From NCBI GenBank assembly GCA_031761405.1, contig JASEVX010000008.1:73438514-73502513 (forward strand): a DNA stretch of 64,000 bases. Reading direction: 5' to 3'. This DNA is from Serripes groenlandicus (Eukaryota; Mollusca; Bivalvia; Cardiida; Cardiidae). The position numbers were made by a program, and so were the translations under genes. A model generated the notes under the pieces. That model was not told the DNA's origin. It worked only from the letters and a program-made list of their open reading frames with translations, and searched no databases. Below, one piece after another: positions 63,082 to 64,000 of this stretch. Within the stretch, counting starts at the first letter, position 1. Each line of letters begins with the position of its first letter.

Positions 63082-64000
63082 TAGCTCCACTGGCTGAAAG
63101 CCAGTCGAGCTTATGTCATGGCGAGTTGTCCGTCGTGCGTGCGTCTGTGTGTGCGTTAGTTTTTTCCTTTAAACGACTTTTTCTCCCTAACCACTTGGGC
63201 AATTTGGTTGAAACTTCATAGGAAGCATCCTCTCATTGTCCTCTCTTAACTTCCTTCAATTTTGTTTTATCCATCTATAATTCTGGTTTCCATGGCAACC
63301 AAAACAAAAAAATAGTGAAAACTTAAAAAATCTTCTTCTCCGAAAGTGTCAGGCCGATTTTCAAATAATTTTGTAGAAATGTTCCTTGGGTGACCTTTTA
63401 TTAGATTCCTTCAAGAAATGTTGATTGGGCGAAAAACATGGCCGCCAGGGGGCGGGGCTATTTTGCCTTATATAGCTATAGTGAAAACTTAAAAAATCTT
63501 CTTCTCCAAAAGTGTTCAGCAGATTTTCAAATAATTTTGTAGAAATGTTCCATGGGTGACCCTCTATCAGATTCCTTCAAGCCATGTTGATTGGTTAAAA
63601 AAACATGGCCGTCACAGGGCGGGGCTATTTTGCCTATATGGCTAAAGAGAAAACTTAAAAAATCTTCTCCTCCAAAAGTGTCAGGCCGATTTTCAAATAA
63701 TTTTGTAGAAATGTTCCTTAGGTGACCCTTTATTAGATTCCTTCAAGAAATGTTGATTGGTTGAAAAACATGGCCGCCAGGGGGCAGGGCTATTTTGCCT
63801 TATATAGAGCTATAATGAAAACTTAAAAAATCTTCTTCTCCGAAAGTGTTCAGCCGATTTTCAAATAATTTTGTAGAAATGTTCATTGGGTGACCCTCTA
63901 TCAGATTCCTTCAAGCCATGTTGATTGGTCGAAAAACATGGCCACCAGAGGGCGGGGCTATTTTGCCTTATATGACCATATTGAAAACTTAAAAAATCTT
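63082..64000 (+). mobile_element. PRL element, cut by window edge (TAGCTCCACTGG type head, ACATGGCCGCC core)
   Basis: Head TAGCTCCACTGGCTGAAAGC, GTCCGTCGTGCGTGCG, then the same core family as 61061-62772 (ACATGGCCGCCAGGGGGC, TTTTGTAGAAATGTTCC). It therefore combines the head of the 59706 element with the core of the 61061 element. The 3' end lies outside. Confidence 0.85.

Overview
The window looks like nuclear DNA from an animal, most likely a marine bivalve mollusc. This is an inference from repeat style: tRNA-derived SINEs with (AATC)n tails, and non-autonomous elements with a (TCCG)n-rich head, a 150-170 bp tandem core and a 3' hairpin, as in bivalve 'pearl'/Helentron-associated elements. 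It is almost wall-to-wall non-autonomous repeats. I see no transposase, reverse transcriptase or Rep/helicase frame, no rRNA, no CRISPR and no convincing free-standing tRNA gene. Only two coding pieces can be argued: a clear exon of a repulsive-guidance-molecule (RGM) family gene on the minus strand (33447-33836), and a weak candidate first exon on the plus strand (42259-42291).

Working names used below. TTAA-1: about 230 bp palindromic element, TTAACCCTTTCC...GGAAAGGGTTAA, over 30 copies or remnants. TTAA-2: about 215 bp, TTAACTCTTTCAGCGCC...GGCGCTGAAAGAGTTAA. Both behave like TTAA-target (piggyBac- or Kolobok-type) MITEs. PAL-P, -R, -S, -T, -W, -H: other palindromic elements. SINE-A, -B, -C: different tRNA-like heads on one shared 3' domain; SINE-D has its own tail. 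PRL: pearl-like/Helentron-like elements.

Layout. 1-6.7 kb: SINEs, PAL-P, a nested TTAA cluster and a 51-bp minisatellite. 7-13 kb: 43-bp minisatellite (27 copies), PAL-S, SINEs with target duplications, a 57-bp minisatellite grown out of a TTAA-1 end, and a 700-bp GAA tract. 13-32 kb: many TTAA-1/-2 copies and SINEs, a 16-bp minisatellite (about 1 kb), a triplicated tRNA-like SINE head, and two copies of a composite element carrying a truncated PAL-P. 33-34 kb: the RGM exon, split by a SINE-D insertion and cut by half a TTAA-2. 34.4-37.4 kb: PRL arrays including a 152-bp satellite with a nuclear-receptor DR1 motif in every unit. 37.5-53 kb: TTAA-1 copies, PAL-H, a PRL element, and two related copies of a GGGTACGAAAC array. 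53.4-64 kb: at least six PRL elements, several nested in one older host repeat.

Nothing here forms an operon-like system. Elements repeatedly insert into one another and repeatedly become tandem arrays. The most informative points are the SINE-split RGM exon, the composite element with shared junctions and 5-bp target duplications, arrays of nuclear-receptor half-sites, compensatory changes in the TTAA-1 hairpin, and the PRL family with three interchangeable head/tail pairs.
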